Part shown: positions 1 through 10,722 of the stretch, piece by piece
How the letters are laid out: each line of letters opens with the position of its first letter
Position numbering within the stretch: the stretch's first letter is position 1
Assembly (NCBI GenBank): GCA_943736015.1
Contig: OX031060.1
Location: 4,546,001 to 4,610,000, forward strand
DNA: 64,000 nucleotides
Source of the DNA: Tridacna crocea
Taxonomy: Eukaryota > Mollusca > Bivalvia > Cardiida > Cardiidae
Direction: 5' to 3'
Translations under genes and position numbers: made by a program
Notes under the pieces: generated by a model
The model's database searches: none
What the model was told of the DNA's origin: nothing
Seen by the model: the letters and a program-made list of their open reading frames with translations, nothing else

Positions 1-91
1 TAAAAACGTTTCTTTTTCCGGAGTTTCTGTCATATTCTTACGTTGGATTAACTTAAGACGCAAAGAGAAATTCTTTCTTACTATCTTTTAA

Positions 92-172
92 TTTACGAGC
101 AATACGATCGAATAAAATGAATAACATTTACAAGCAATACGACCATGATAGAATAAAATGAATAACAGTTAG
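92..172. repeat. Short direct duplication
   Basis: Two imperfect copies of a roughly 40 bp unit carrying GCAATACGA and GAATAAAATGAATAACA lie head to tail. No gene is visible in 1-480 apart from this and a short CA/CCA-rich run at 311-329. Confidence 0.5.
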
Positions 173-480
173 TCTTTGGAAATATGAGTAAAACCTTTAA
201 AGGTGGGTATTTAGATTTTCTCTCATCAAATTAAAGAATATATACATCACTGAAATTTATATGAAACAAAGACATTACAAATCATCAATGATTAAGAATC
301 ATAAAATTACACACACACCCACACCCACACCTGAAGTTTTTTTTAATGTGCTCCCATAAAGGGTTACGTAGCCTCTTAATGTATTTTTAGATTTCGCGCC
401 AGAAATAATAAAAAAAAAATACTATTGTGGGGGGATGTAAAGTGACTGGCACGAAAAGAAAAATTGACTAAAACTTTCTA

Positions 481-702
481 GAAAATGAGTGACACTTTTT
501 GAAAAATGAGTGACACTTTTTGGAAAATAAGTGGTACTTTTTTTTAATTTGAGCCTTTGAGAATTTACGTGTAAACGTACAAAAACGTAAAATGAGTGAC
601 ACTTTTTAATATTTGTTTGACAATTTTTAATATTTGTGTGACATTTTTTTGAAAATTGAGTGACATTTTTTTTTTTTATCTTTTTGAGAATTGAGTGACA
701 AT
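481..702. repeat. Degenerate minisatellite (ATGAGTGACACTTTTT)
   Basis: About eight degenerate copies of a 20-25 bp unit with core GAGTGACACTTTTT are separated by T-runs. The array lies just downstream of the polymerase stop codon. Its T-rich units supply ATTAAA-like sequence on the minus strand that could act as poly(A) signals, but this is speculative. Confidence 0.65.
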
Positions 703-774
703 GAAGAAATATCTTACAGGTTTACATATAAATGTCGTAATATCGTTGAAAGCAAATTTGACAGAGATCGACTA

Positions 775-3700
775 TCAAAACCCGTATGGCTCTGTATCAA
801 AGTGGTCTACTTTTCGTCTTTTTGTATAAACCATTTGATAACTTTTTTGTTCTTCTCTATTATACAATTTTCTTTTCCTTTTGTCCCTACAAATTTTACT
901 AGGATTGGTCACAGTGATATTTGAACTACTTTGAGGGTCTGCGACTATATCTTTCACGCTATGGAAATTAATGAGTTGACTGTTTTTATAATTTAGGGTA
1001 AATCCCCTCACTTTACAAGTTTCGTTGTTTTCATTCGTTTTGTAGGCATAATTTTTTGGCCCCCCAGACACAAACTCCACAATGTACTCTCCATTCTGAA
1101 GCTCATTCGTCAGTTCACCCAAATAATCACCTAGAGGTGGATCATACTCATTTGGACGACTCACGTATATGATGCTATCTGTGTCATAATACAGGACTCT
1201 TCTACCCAGCTGCTCAAGTACACTGTAAAGTTTAAGTCTGGCCCAGCACGTTGTAAATGTTGCCAAATATATGTTGGTCTTGTTATCTTCGGGTTGACAA
1301 TCGTTCTTATACTGCCATTCAACTTGTATCGTATCATTAGACAATATATGAAAATCGATGGGTTGCTTCAATGGATCGGAAAAAAGTTGAAAAAACATGT
1401 TGGCCTGACTTTCGTGAAAAAATTCCGTTTGTCGCATATTAAGTCTCTGACCAAACTTTCCCCAAAAACTATTCAGACACAGTTTTGCCAAAGCTCTAAG
1501 TCCTGGGTTCTTTCGAATATTTTTTCGATCCAATGAGACTCCTTCTTTTTCCATATATTGCCCCATGTACTTATTCATATCATCGTAACACTTAATCCAA
1601 ACGGGAGGACCGCTTGCTTCTTGTTTGAATTTCAAAAATGTGTTAATATATTGAGCAAACAATCCTCCTTTATTGGTTTTGGGGTCATATTGAGTGCTTT
1701 CTTTCCAGTGATATATTTCATAAATTTTTGTGATTTTATACCCTAATCTGATAGCCGTTTCTATTTCGGGGGTGCACCACGTACCAGTCAACTCTCTTTG
1801 TTCATTTGTACATTCGCACGGGGTTTGACTTTCGGTATCCGCGCAGGTCCGACATAAAGGAAATTTTAATTTGCCATTGGACCTGTAAGGAAGGACTGGG
1901 TGATAGAGTCCCCTGGGCGGGATAATCTTCACCTTGGCAATACCAAAATAATCCTTGATGTCCCCAAAATCTTTCGAAATGACTGTGGGGTGACCTAAGG
2001 GATAACGACAATACTTGTTTACCCAAGGATAAAGACTCGTAAAATCCACATATTTCACCCGCTCGTTTTCTTTTACTTTGTAATAGAGCCGGCTGGCATT
2101 GGTGCGACCCCCAAAGAAACTTTCTCTCGGGTCTAGTCGATCCATGATATCTAGCTGAGAAATAAATTGCCGAAGTTCAGGGTTTTGGTTTTGTTGTTTT
2201 TTGAAGTCGTGATCCCAAATACAAATATATTTCATACCTAAATTTTCGAGGCGTGTTTGTTTTTTCAATGTCAGCGCGTACAATTCGTCCAAAGACTGGT
2301 TTGTGAGTGGGTGATACGTTTCTTCACGATTGTCAGAGAAACACACGGGGCATCCGTGAAATATACATCCGTGATATTCATAGGCCGTGTTAGTTTCTCT
2401 ACAATATCCGTCCAATTTGTAGCGAGTGCCGGGGATCGTTTTCTCCCCTTCATTCAAAGCATGTTGGATATGAACGTTATCGAGTTTCGCCCTCCACTCT
2501 AACCATTGAATTGACGCTTTACTGTATTGATCACTGTAACCACAGGGAGGAATTTTCGCTATGGGGGAACTCACAAATTCTTTCTTGCACACTTTCTCTC
2601 CTTTCAATTCGAATTCTTGGACCCACTCGTTTCCGTTTTGTATATACAATTTTTCGTCGATGACTTTTGCGGGTACCCATTGATCATTGCCTTGCAGTTT
2701 TACGCGCCATGTTTCTTCCATTTCCGCTATGGGGGTACTTACAAATTCTTTCTTGCACACTTTCACTCCTTTCAATTTGGATTCGTGGACCCATTCGTTT
2801 CCCTTTTGTATGTACAATTTTTCGTCGATGACTTTTGCGGGTACCCATTGATCATTGCCTTTCAGTTTTACGCGCCATGTTTCTTCCAAAAATTTGGTTC
2901 TAAAGACGTTCATGCAAACGGAAGCTATAGTGACAGAATCGAAAGGATCCACGGCTCCAACCCATTGTTTCTCTTCCTTCCCTTTTTTATTGAGAACCAC
3001 TTTCTCTTCCCCCGTAGCACTCATTAATAAATGTCTAAATTTCATACAAGCTTGTCTTAAAATATCTACATCACTTCTACAATATTGTAACATTTCTTTT
3101 CTAAAATCGAATATTTCATTCTCTCTCTCACTCAACCACGCTACTAACTTGCTTCTTTCTTTCTCACTCATAAAATCATAACCATAATCTTTTGCATCAG
3201 GGTAGGGTCCAACATAATTTTGATTCTCTCTGGTATTAAAATAATGCGGGAACCACCCTTTTTTCAATTCTTGCAAGTCAAATGCTTCCGGGAGTGCTGA
3301 TAATTTCATGGGTAAAAAGCTGAGGCTGTCAATCACCTTTATATGTAAATTTTTCTCCACTGTCATATACATGATTTTTGAGCCGTTGTAAATAATTTTG
3401 GCGGGTCTTATGGATTGATCGATCAAATATTCCAGAATAAAATAGCCATCATACCCTTTCATGTTATGGGCTACAACCTTGAAATATTCGTGTTGATCCG
3501 TAAAGAGCCACTGTCCAAACTTTTCGGCCGTATCCGCGCCCTCGAATATGACTTCTCTGAATCCGCATTTACCGGGACAAGGACCTGGGTCCTCATTCTC
3601 GTGCAGATCAAAATTGTCACATTCTTCGCAACGAGTACCACAACCCTTACATACGGAATCGGGAGTGAGTTCTTTTTCAATGCATTTAGGGCATACTGAA

Positions 3701-5562
3701 TGAGCCACAACAAAGTTTGGACGGTGGGTCGCTTTACCGCACCATGCTGTTTTGCAATTCTGACATTTGGAGCAAGATTTACACATCTCTGGCAATTGAC
3801 AGTCCTTACAGTTTAATTTTGAATCGGCTACGTATCCTTCAACACAGTAACTCATCTCATCCTGACTGCATTCAAAATCAAAAAATATAAATTTTGGAAT
3901 GTAATATTCTTTGGCCGGTGTGGCTCTTAAATAACATTTATGATCATTCATGACATATTTGTGACAGGAGGAGCACTGGTATTCGCCACATCGATGTTCC
4001 TCCTTTTTGCGTTTGTCTGTTCTCAACACCTTGAAACATGTGGGACACTTCCACCATTTTTCGCATGGTGAAGGACCACTGGGTTGTCCTTTTTTAGGCC
4101 CAAATTTGTATGTTGTAACTTTTTTGTGCTCAGCGTAACAAACTGCCGATCTGCAGGACATATTACAGTCGCTACATTTCACAGGTTCTACGTTAAGGCA
4201 CATGTCACTTTTACAGACAATACATTTTATTTCACATTGATGTCCTTCTCTATTATTATGATGTTTGAGACATTTTGTACAGAAATAACTGCAACTGAAA
4301 AATCCCGTGATGCTTGTAATGGCGTGAAAGTGATCATCATCAACCAAATAAATATAAATGCATGGACAATTGTCATTGCTAGCCACGGTTATAAATTTGT
4401 TTCCTAAGCGAGCACTCACCACCATTACACGAACACCAAGGAATTCTTCAAACATCCTAACATCATTTAAACTGAGGGGTTGCTCGGTGCTCACACCGAC
4501 GGCATGGCACAGTGCTTGGGCTAATTTCTTTTGTTCGTTTCTACTCTTATTGCGTAAATTTTTATAATAACTTTCGGGTACTTTTCTGTGTTCTAAAATC
4601 AAGTCTATATTACTTTTTTCCCCTCTGTTTTTCCTTATTTCTTTCCATTCATCTACAGTGCATATGTTTAATTTTGCCCAACTGACCCCTATAGCCCTAG
4701 CCATACACAAATTGTCTTTATTTTCAATAGTCACAAGGGACCTTTTTAGATGTACCAAATTGTTCTTACCCTTTACTTTTGTCATTTGTCGTTTTGATGA
4801 CCCTTTTGGCAAAATGATCAAACCAATAACAATAATAAAACTCTGATCAATTAACAGTTCTTGATGGCTATTTAGCACTTTCATAATGGCCTCTATAACT
4901 TTTGCCGCATTAAGTTGATCCCATCTCTGTAGTGGAACTATAATAGGGTTATCAAGTCCTTGGTGTTGAATAATTACCCGTCCCAAGTCATTACCAGCTA
5001 CATTACCTCCGGTCTCATTTAATACATTTTCGAATAATTGCTCAAGTCCTCTTTGAATACCACTTATACTTTGACCGTAATGTCTTTCGTCTATTTTTAT
5101 TTCATAGGTCCTGTCCACAGCCTTGTTTTTGGCATACGTTCTTTCAGACTTCTTTCGAATATTATACCGAATATCGTTCGAAGATCCTGGCTGAGGTTGA
5201 TTTGGAGGGAGTACAGGATTCCATTCCCCATCTTCAACACAAATTCGAGCAGTTTCCTCCATTTCGTCGTCAAACAGAAGCGCTTTTATTGCCCCCTGTA
5301 TCTCTTTTTCTATTCTTACCGATTCCAAATCTAAGTCAGTACTGTCATTGGTTATAGCCACTGGACCTCCTAAATTATGAAATAACGAATCAATTTGTTC
5401 ATTTATATAATGATCACTGTACTCCGGATTTCGCAGTTGGAATAAACGGAACCTTACAATAGGGGAATCCTGAATACCCATGGTCGCAGAAAAATTCATC
5501 AACTCTTCAGCATCGGTATAAGATTGGACCATTGTCTCTAAAGCCAACTCGAAGGAATCCAT
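775..5562 (-). CDS. Protein-primed family B DNA polymerase, Polinton/Maverick type
   Basis: Replicative DNA polymerase with 3'-5' exonuclease, expected to copy a linear mobile element from a protein primer. Residues are counted from the ATG at 5562; an in-frame GTG at 5568 is possible but unlikely in a eukaryote. Visible in order: an N-terminal region of about 420 residues ending in the YLVDDDHFHAITSITGFF stretch typical of Polinton polymerases; two Cys/His-rich zinc-finger-like clusters (about 430-545); Exo I DFE near 562; a third Cys-rich cluster (about 577-665); Exo II HNMKGYD near 700; Exo III YCRSDVDIL near 831; a duplicated insertion (about 892-1004); a YEYHGCIFHGCP motif near 1064, resembling a Vsr-type endonuclease fold; Pol A DFTSLYP near 1173; Pol B LNSFWGKFGQ near 1364; Pol C YYDTDS near 1458. 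Every catalytic motif is intact and the frame is open throughout, so the copy is young or maintained. No integrase, packaging ATPase, protease or capsid gene is visible nearby. Function is sure; whether it is a complete mobile element is not. Confidence 0.95.
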   Translation of the reverse strand: MDSFELALETMVQSYTDAEELMNFSATMGIQDSPIVRFRLFQLRNPEYSDHYINEQIDSLFHNLGGPVAITNDSTDLDLESVRIEKEIQGAIKALLFDDEMEETARICVEDGEWNPVLPPNQPQPGSSNDIRYNIRKKSERTYAKNKAVDRTYEIKIDERHYGQSISGIQRGLEQLFENVLNETGGNVAGNDLGRVIIQHQGLDNPIIVPLQRWDQLNAAKVIEAIMKVLNSHQELLIDQSFIIVIGLIILPKGSSKRQMTKVKGKNNLVHLKRSLVTIENKDNLCMARAIGVSWAKLNICTVDEWKEIRKNRGEKSNIDLILEHRKVPESYYKNLRNKSRNEQKKLAQALCHAVGVSTEQPLSLNDVRMFEEFLGVRVMVVSARLGNKFITVASNDNCPCIYIYLVDDDHFHAITSITGFFSCSYFCTKCLKHHNNREGHQCEIKCIVCKSDMCLNVEPVKCSDCNMSCRSAVCYAEHKKVTTYKFGPKKGQPSGPSPCEKWWKCPTCFKVLRTDKRKKEEHRCGEYQCSSCHKYVMNDHKCYLRATPAKEYYIPKFIFFDFECSQDEMSYCVEGYVADSKLNCKDCQLPEMCKSCSKCQNCKTAWCGKATHRPNFVVAHSVCPKCIEKELTPDSVCKGCGTRCEECDNFDLHENEDPGPCPGKCGFREVIFEGADTAEKFGQWLFTDQHEYFKVVAHNMKGYDGYFILEYLIDQSIRPAKIIYNGSKIMYMTVEKNLHIKVIDSLSFLPMKLSALPEAFDLQELKKGWFPHYFNTRENQNYVGPYPDAKDYGYDFMSEKERSKLVAWLSERENEIFDFRKEMLQYCRSDVDILRQACMKFRHLLMSATGEEKVVLNKKGKEEKQWVGAVDPFDSVTIASVCMNVFRTKFLEETWRVKLKGNDQWVPAKVIDEKLYIQKGNEWVHESKLKGVKVCKKEFVSTPIAEMEETWRVKLQGNDQWVPAKVIDEKLYIQNGNEWVQEFELKGEKVCKKEFVSSPIAKIPPCGYSDQYSKASIQWLEWRAKLDNVHIQHALNEGEKTIPGTRYKLDGYCRETNTAYEYHGCIFHGCPVCFSDNREETYHPLTNQSLDELYALTLKKQTRLENLGMKYICIWDHDFKKQQNQNPELRQFISQLDIMDRLDPRESFFGGRTNASRLYYKVKENERVKYVDFTSLYPWVNKYCRYPLGHPTVISKDFGDIKDYFGIAKVKIIPPRGLYHPVLPYRSNGKLKFPLCRTCADTESQTPCECTNEQRELTGTWCTPEIETAIRLGYKITKIYEIYHWKESTQYDPKTNKGGLFAQYINTFLKFKQEASGPPVWIKCYDDMNKYMGQYMEKEGVSLDRKNIRKNPGLRALAKLCLNSFWGKFGQRLNMRQTEFFHESQANMFFQLFSDPLKQPIDFHILSNDTIQVEWQYKNDCQPEDNKTNIYLATFTTCWARLKLYSVLEQLGRRVLYYDTDSIIYVSRPNEYDPPLGDYLGELTNELQNGEYIVEFVSGGPKNYAYKTNENNETCKVRGFTLNYKNSQLINFHSVKDIVADPQSSSNITVTNPSKICRDKRKRKLYNREEQKSYQMVYTKRRKVDHFDTEPYGF
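2551..2888 (-). repeat. 168 bp in-frame tandem duplication inside the polymerase gene
   Basis: Two head-to-tail copies with an exact 168 bp offset encode two 56-residue repeats containing ETWRVKL, NDQWVPAKVIDEKLYIQ and KVCKKEFVS. They lie between the Exo III region and the IPPCGY segment, where related polymerases generally have little or no sequence (family knowledge). The copies differ at a handful of codons. Their W/K-rich, beta-like pattern could be a small DNA- or chromatin-binding module; that is inference. Confidence 0.9.
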
Positions 5563-5603
5563 TTTCACAGTAAGAGGTTCACTGATACAAAGTAAATGAT
5601 TAT

Positions 5604-5722
5604 GATAAAACTAGTACGCTATTGGGCTATAAATAGTTCCTCTCGTTCTTGTGTCTTACAAACAAGATAAAACTTGTACGCCATTTGTAATGTCTATAAA
5701 TAGTTCCTCACGTTCTTGTATC
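5604..5722. promoter_or_regulatory. Tandem pair of TATA-containing repeats upstream of the polymerase
   Basis: Two roughly 60 bp units, each with GATAAAACT, GTACGC and TATAAATAG followed by TTCCTC and CGTTCTTGT, lie 40-160 bp upstream of the polymerase start. The TATAAATAG sites are at 5628-5636 and 5695-5703. They read as TATA boxes on the plus strand and as weaker TATTTATA on the minus strand. They may be the promoter or part of the element terminus; direction is uncertain. Confidence 0.4.
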
Positions 5723-6240
5723 CTTTACTCATATCTATTTACTTTAGGAATAAATAGCACATGTATCAGCTGCTTTATGCCTGAAAGAAAAAAAAAACAA
5801 CACCAATTATAAATGAAAATAATTCTATATGATAATATAAGGAAAACAGTTTGAGAGGGATAAGAAATAAAAAAAAATCGAAAAAAAAAAAACCTTTTCC
5901 ACCATATTTTCTATTATGAAATACACTATGTATAAACACGTTTCATGGTCCTGTCATTGCGAATATATCGCTGTATTTTTTTTTCATTATGTTATCAATT
6001 TCTATCCGATTTTTAAATTGTTTGGCTAATCGTTAATAAGAAAAAAAAAATCTCTGTACACCGGTATAACGAATTATTATTGACTGTCTAATATATTAAG
6101 AATTAATATAAAAATAAAACTTACCCCTCAAAAGATCCTTTCAATCCAATTTTCACAGAACTTTGTATAATTAATGAGCAGTGATTTTAAAGCGTATCTT
6201 CATGTAAGAATGATAGAGGTTAAAATTACGAGCAACGAAC
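5723..6240. other. AT-rich spacer, no gene seen
   Basis: Long A and T runs, no convincing open frame and no recognised repeat. Confidence 0.6.
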
Positions 6241-6274
6241 GATTCGGGGAGAGAGGGAGGGGGTGGGGGGGGGG

Positions 6275-6620
6275 GATCTACACTGTCTGCTAGAGGTCAG
6301 TGAGTGGTGCTTGGCAGCCAAAGGGTTAGTTATAATTGGGCTTCGCGCTGCATGTTTGGTGTAGTCTGATCTTGATCTACACTGTCCGGTAAAGGTCAGT
6401 GAGTGATGCTTGGCAGCCAACGGGTTAATAATAATTGGAGGGTCGCGCTGCCTGTTCTGTGTAGTCCGATCTTGATCTACACTGTCTACTCCGTAAAAGG
6501 CGAGTGAGTCACGCTTAGCAGCCAAAGGGCTAATAACAATTGGTGGGTCGCGCCGTCTAATCTTGGTCGACACTGTCGGTAAAAAGTCCGCGAGTCGCGA
6601 CCAGCCAGAGGGTTAAATAA
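6275..6620. repeat. Roughly 100 bp tandem repeats derived from family B ends
   Basis: Four units start near 6275, 6375, 6475 and 6565. Each carries GATCTACACTGTC, GTGAGTG, TTGGCAGCCAA and GGGTTAATAATAATTGG. These are half-palindrome and terminal sequences of family B repeated head to tail. Open frames across it are by-products of the repeat. Confidence 0.75.
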
Positions 6621-7056
6621 TAATTTTGGGCAGAAAGTTATGCTCTCAGTAATTGTTTAATGACATCGCAGTAAAATCCATATAACGCAATAACTGACAA
6701 AAAGAAACTTAACAATAAAAATTGGAGTGCTGCATGTTCTGAGTAGTCTGATCTTGACCTACACTGTACGCAAAAGGTCAGTGAGTGGCGCTTGGTATCC
6801 AAAGGGTTAATAATAATTTGGGGGCGGAAAGTCAATAATTGTTTAAAGACATCGCAGTAAAAGTTATAATGCTATAACCAACAAAAAGAAACTTGACTGG
6901 ACACGTTTGAACGAGATTGAACGTACTGCTCACATCCTTTACATCAATAACCTCCAATAATTGATATATTACTGTTTCAAAGTTATAATTTGGGGAATAA
7001 TATTTCCTTATCGTGTTCTGTGTAGTCTGATCTTGATCTACATCGTCCACAAAAGG
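6620..7056. repeat. Two copies of a roughly 200 bp repeat; third copy near 7595-7765
   Basis: Shared blocks include CTCAGTAATTG, ACATCGCAGTAAAA and ACACGTTTGAACGAGATT. They recur at 7595-7765, always next to family B-derived units, so this module belongs to the same composite repeat. Confidence 0.65.
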
Positions 7057-7979
7057 TTAGTGAGTCGTGCTTAGTAGCCAAAGGGTTAATAATAATTGGA
7101 GGGTCGCGCCGCATGTTCTGTGTAGTTTGATCTTGATCTACACTGTCGGCAACAAATATCAAACTGAATGTTCTGCGCAGTCTAATCTTGATCTACACTG
7201 TCGGCAAAAGGTTAGTGTATGGTGCTTGGCAGTCAAAGGGCTGATTACAATTGCAGGGGTCGCCCTCTATGTTCTGATTTTAATCTACACTGTCCATAAC
7301 AAAGATCAAACTACATGTTCTATACCGTTTGATCTTGATCTTCACTGTCCATAAATGGTTAGGTAGTCACGTTTACCAGCCAAAGGGTTAATAATAGATG
7401 AAAGGCCGCGGGTTTTGACATTTTCTGTACTAACCTCCCAGGAAGCAGAATCGAGAGAGATTAGTATAAGTTGTCAGAACTTGTTTCTCAATCGATGTAA
7501 AATAAATATGTTTAAACTAACCTCCTTTACGATTTCAAATTTGCTAATATTTGAAAGAATACTTTAAGTCGAGTGATTCTATAAGAAAACAGTATAAGGT
7601 CATGTCGAAAGGTTATACTCTCAGTAATTGTGTACAGACATCGCAGCAATATTTATATAACGCAAATAAACAACAAATAGAGACTTGACCGGACACGTTT
7701 GAACGAGATTAAACGTGCTGTTCACATCCTGCGAAATGATCTTGATCTACTCTTTAATTTTCAATTCGACATCAATAACCGAAATATTGCTGTTCCATCA
7801 AAGTTATGATATGGGAATTAAAATATCTCCTTAGCGTGTTCTGTGCAGTCTGATCTTGATCTACACTGTCCTTAACAAATACCTCCTTAGCGTGTTCTGC
7901 GCAGTCTGATCTTGATCTATACTATCAGCCCAAAGGTCAGTCAGCCACCCTTACCAGCCAAAAAGGTTAATAATAATTG
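7057..7979. repeat. Degenerate family B-derived units
   Basis: Repeated TGTTCTGTGTAGT, TGATCTTGATCTACACTG and CAGCCAAAGGGTTAATAAT blocks occur at irregular spacing. They link the 100 bp array to the 158 bp array. Confidence 0.6.
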
Positions 7980-8575
7980 AAGGGGTTGTGCCGCATGTTC
8001 TGCGCAATCTGATCAGAATCTACACTATCCGCAACAAAGATCAACTTACATCTTCTGTGCAGTCTGATCTTGATCTTGGGGTTTCTGAATTATGTATAGT
8101 GAGCCACCCTTACCAGCCAAAAGGGTTAATGATAATTGAAGGGGTCGTGTCGCATGTTCTGCGCAATCTGATCAGAATCGACACTATCCGCAACAAAGAT
8201 CAACTTACATCTTCTGTGCAGTCTGATCTTGATCTTGGGGTTTCTGAATTATGTATAATGAACCACCCTTACCAGCCAAAAGGTTGATAATAATTGAAGG
8301 GGTCGTGCCGCATGTTCTGTGCAATCTGATCAGAATATACACTATCCGCAACAAAGATCAACTTGCATATTCTGTGCAGTCTGATCTTGATCTTGGGGTT
8401 TCTGAATTATGTATAGTGAACCACCCTTACCAGCCAAAAGGTTAATAATAATTGAAGGGGTCGTGCCGCATATTCTGTGCAATCTGATCAGAATCTACAC
8501 TATCCGCAACAAAGATCAACTTGCATCTTCTGTGCAGTCTGATCTTGATCTTGGGGTTTCTGAATTATGTTTATA
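7980..8575. repeat. 158 bp tandem repeat, four copies
   Basis: Units beginning at the CAT(G/A)TTCTG block are at 7994, 8153, 8311 and 8469, so the period is 158-159 bp. Each holds two arms of the family B hairpin (AATCTGATCAGAAT and GTCTGATCTTGATC) plus TTACCAGCCAAAAGG. Copies are more than 90 percent alike by eye, which points to recent amplification. The short open frames in it are periodic artefacts. Confidence 0.85.
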
Positions 8576-8878
8576 CATTGTCTTCACTCAAATCACTCTT
8601 CAAACAGCCTTCAAGTACCTGTAAACATCGTTAGGCGGATTTAGTACCACTCACTAATATTTGAAAAGCACTTAAAGATGACTGACGCTATCAAAAACAG
8701 TGTGAAAGAAGGAAAAATTGGTGACGCGCTAGGAACCCGTATACTACTCTTCTTTTCCCACAGTGTTTTCTATCCGTACATATACAAATTTAATTATTTT
8801 AGTCACGTGAATATGTGGTCTTCCAACTTTTTTTTTTTTCAGTTTGGGTAAAATTGTGAAATCCTATTGTAAAGAGTT

Positions 8879-9093
8879 GTCCCTTTATCAAACGACAATA
8901 TTTTAGACTGGTCCAAATTGAAAGCATTTGCAGACAACAAAATAAGCCTAACTCAAATTGAAATTTGTTTCTAGCAGGGTAGAAAACATTGTGAGAAAAG
9001 GAGGCAATGCTGGTTATAAGCATTTTCTCCTTTTTCCACAATGTTTTCAAAAGTCTTCTATTTCAGGATCATAAAAACCAGGGATTGTTTGGT
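8879..9093. mobile_element. Family A MITE
   Basis: Left end CCCTTTATCAAACGACAA, internal GTCCAAATTGAAAGCATTTG, imperfect central hairpin (GGAGGCAATGCTGGTT...), and right end GGGATTGTTTGGTA. The TTAA flanks are eroded. Confidence 0.75.
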
Positions 9094-9403
9094 ACATAGT
9101 TATATAAAAAAAAAAAACCTGCATATTGGGTAATGGTTCAAAACGGAGATTTTCGTGATACATAATAAAAGTTTCTTCCATAAAAAAATTATTTACGAGA
9201 GATGTCTCTTTAAAACCGCCTGTGCTGAATAATCAAGTTATTATATTTCTGGCGTCTAACCGGCCAGCATCGCACGATAGGGTGTGGGCTAAAAATTGCT
9301 GTGGAAAAAAAAATAACACTTTCGTTGATAACAGCATGACGCCATTTTATTGCGATAATTTCTAATCGGACGCCAGTGCTAGATTTTGGTTCATTTTTTT
9401 TTT

Positions 9404-9470
9404 TGCAGACAGTGTAGATTAAGATCAGACTGCACATAAAGTGCAGTCTGATCTTAGATCACACTGTCCA
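9404..9470. repeat. Family B palindrome
   Basis: Arms AGATCAGACTGCAC and GTGCAGTCTGATCT, bounded by CAGACAGTGTAG and ACTGTCCAC. Downstream, 9471-9857 holds a short TA run at 9520-9536 and nothing else recognisable. Confidence 0.75.
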
Positions 9471-9515
9471 CATATCTCTAAAGTAGTACGATCTTAATTG
9501 GTTGAACAATTCTGT

Positions 9516-9546
<31 letters not shown>

Positions 9547-9857
9547 CTCCTCCATTGTACTCACTGACTATGTCTTTTCCTTCAATTGATAAGGTATCAA
9601 TGGCATAAAAATCCAACGTTGCTTTTTATTACAGCGTATTGGAGAAAAAAACAACACACAATTACTTCTGTGTTGCAGCAATCATTTGTCTTCAAAATGT
9701 CATTTGTGCCTCAATTGTCAAGGTTTATATTAGGTACAGTGTGGTTCAAAAGTAAGTTTGAGCCTTAACCGATACACTGAGCTCTTCGTGGGAGGGCACA
9801 TTGGTAAGGAACTGCAGGATCTAGCATTTTAATGATAAAACCAAGGAAACTGCAAAA

Positions 9858-9944
9858 AGTGAGTGAGTGAGTGAGTGAGTGAGTGAGTGAGTGAGTGAGT
9901 GAGTGAGTGAATGAGTGAGTGAGTGAGAATGTGGTTGAGTGAGT
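9858..9944. repeat. (GAGT)n microsatellite
   Basis: About twenty GAGT tetramers with one interruption, decaying into GACTGA and GATT repeats up to about 10010. Confidence 0.95.
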
Positions 9945-10378
9945 TGGTGGTTGAGTAAATGACTGACTGACGCTGACTGATACTGATTGATTGATTAATT
10001 GATTGATTGACAGTTCTGCTTATGCCTTTATAATCGCACGGACGGTACAGTCTGATCTAGACCGATATCACCCATGCTTAAATTTTGTACTTTTTTGACC
10101 TCTTACTAATTGTTATGTCCTTTGGTCAGTAGTCTTGTCGTTATCATTTCACATAATGTGTTGTCCAAGCTGGATTCCTTCATTGTCCATTTCTAAATTA
10201 TTTGTTTCGATTGATCGCCACGTCCTCAGTCAAGAAACTTCTGCTAAACCTGTTGCCTTTACACAGAGAGTACAATTTGATCATTGATCTACCTCGTACA
10301 AGTTTAAATTCGGTCCTTTTTCCTTTTGAACTGTCCTATATTCACTAAAATTCTGCAAATTTCTATGGCCAATAATGT

Positions 10379-10549
10379 GAGGTTATTTAAAATGCTTGGG
10401 TACAATACTGAATTCTGTTGGATGAGTACACTGAAGAACCAGTCTATATTTTGGACGAGGCAACAGCCTCGTCCAAAATAGAGACTGGTTCTGCAGTGTA
10501 CGAATCCAATTGAATTCAGTATTGTATTCAAGCATGTTAAATGACCTCT
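10379..10549. mobile_element. Foldback element, 171 bp
   Basis: Almost the entire length is one inverted repeat. Arms run from GAGGTTATTTAAAATGCTTG to a mirrored CAAGCATGTTAAATGACCTC around a 4-base loop near 10463; GGACGAGGC and GCCTCGTCC meet at the centre. Only a few mismatches separate the arms. Confidence 0.85.
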
Positions 10550-10722
10550 TTTTTCCACACTTCCGTACTGACTTTAAAGTAAGCGACAAGTATAGGGTCA
10601 TTTTAATTTTAATATTTTGAAAAAAAAAAGTAGAAATCAAAACATATCAAAGTAGGGTTTTGAAGTTGCTTTTTTACAGCGGGCTTCGGTAGACTACTCT
10701 TTCGGTCCAATATAGATATTCG

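Noticed and set aside
7980-8575. CRISPR-like regular repeats
   Set aside because: The 158 bp units are near identical along their length with no variable spacers, and the context is eukaryotic.
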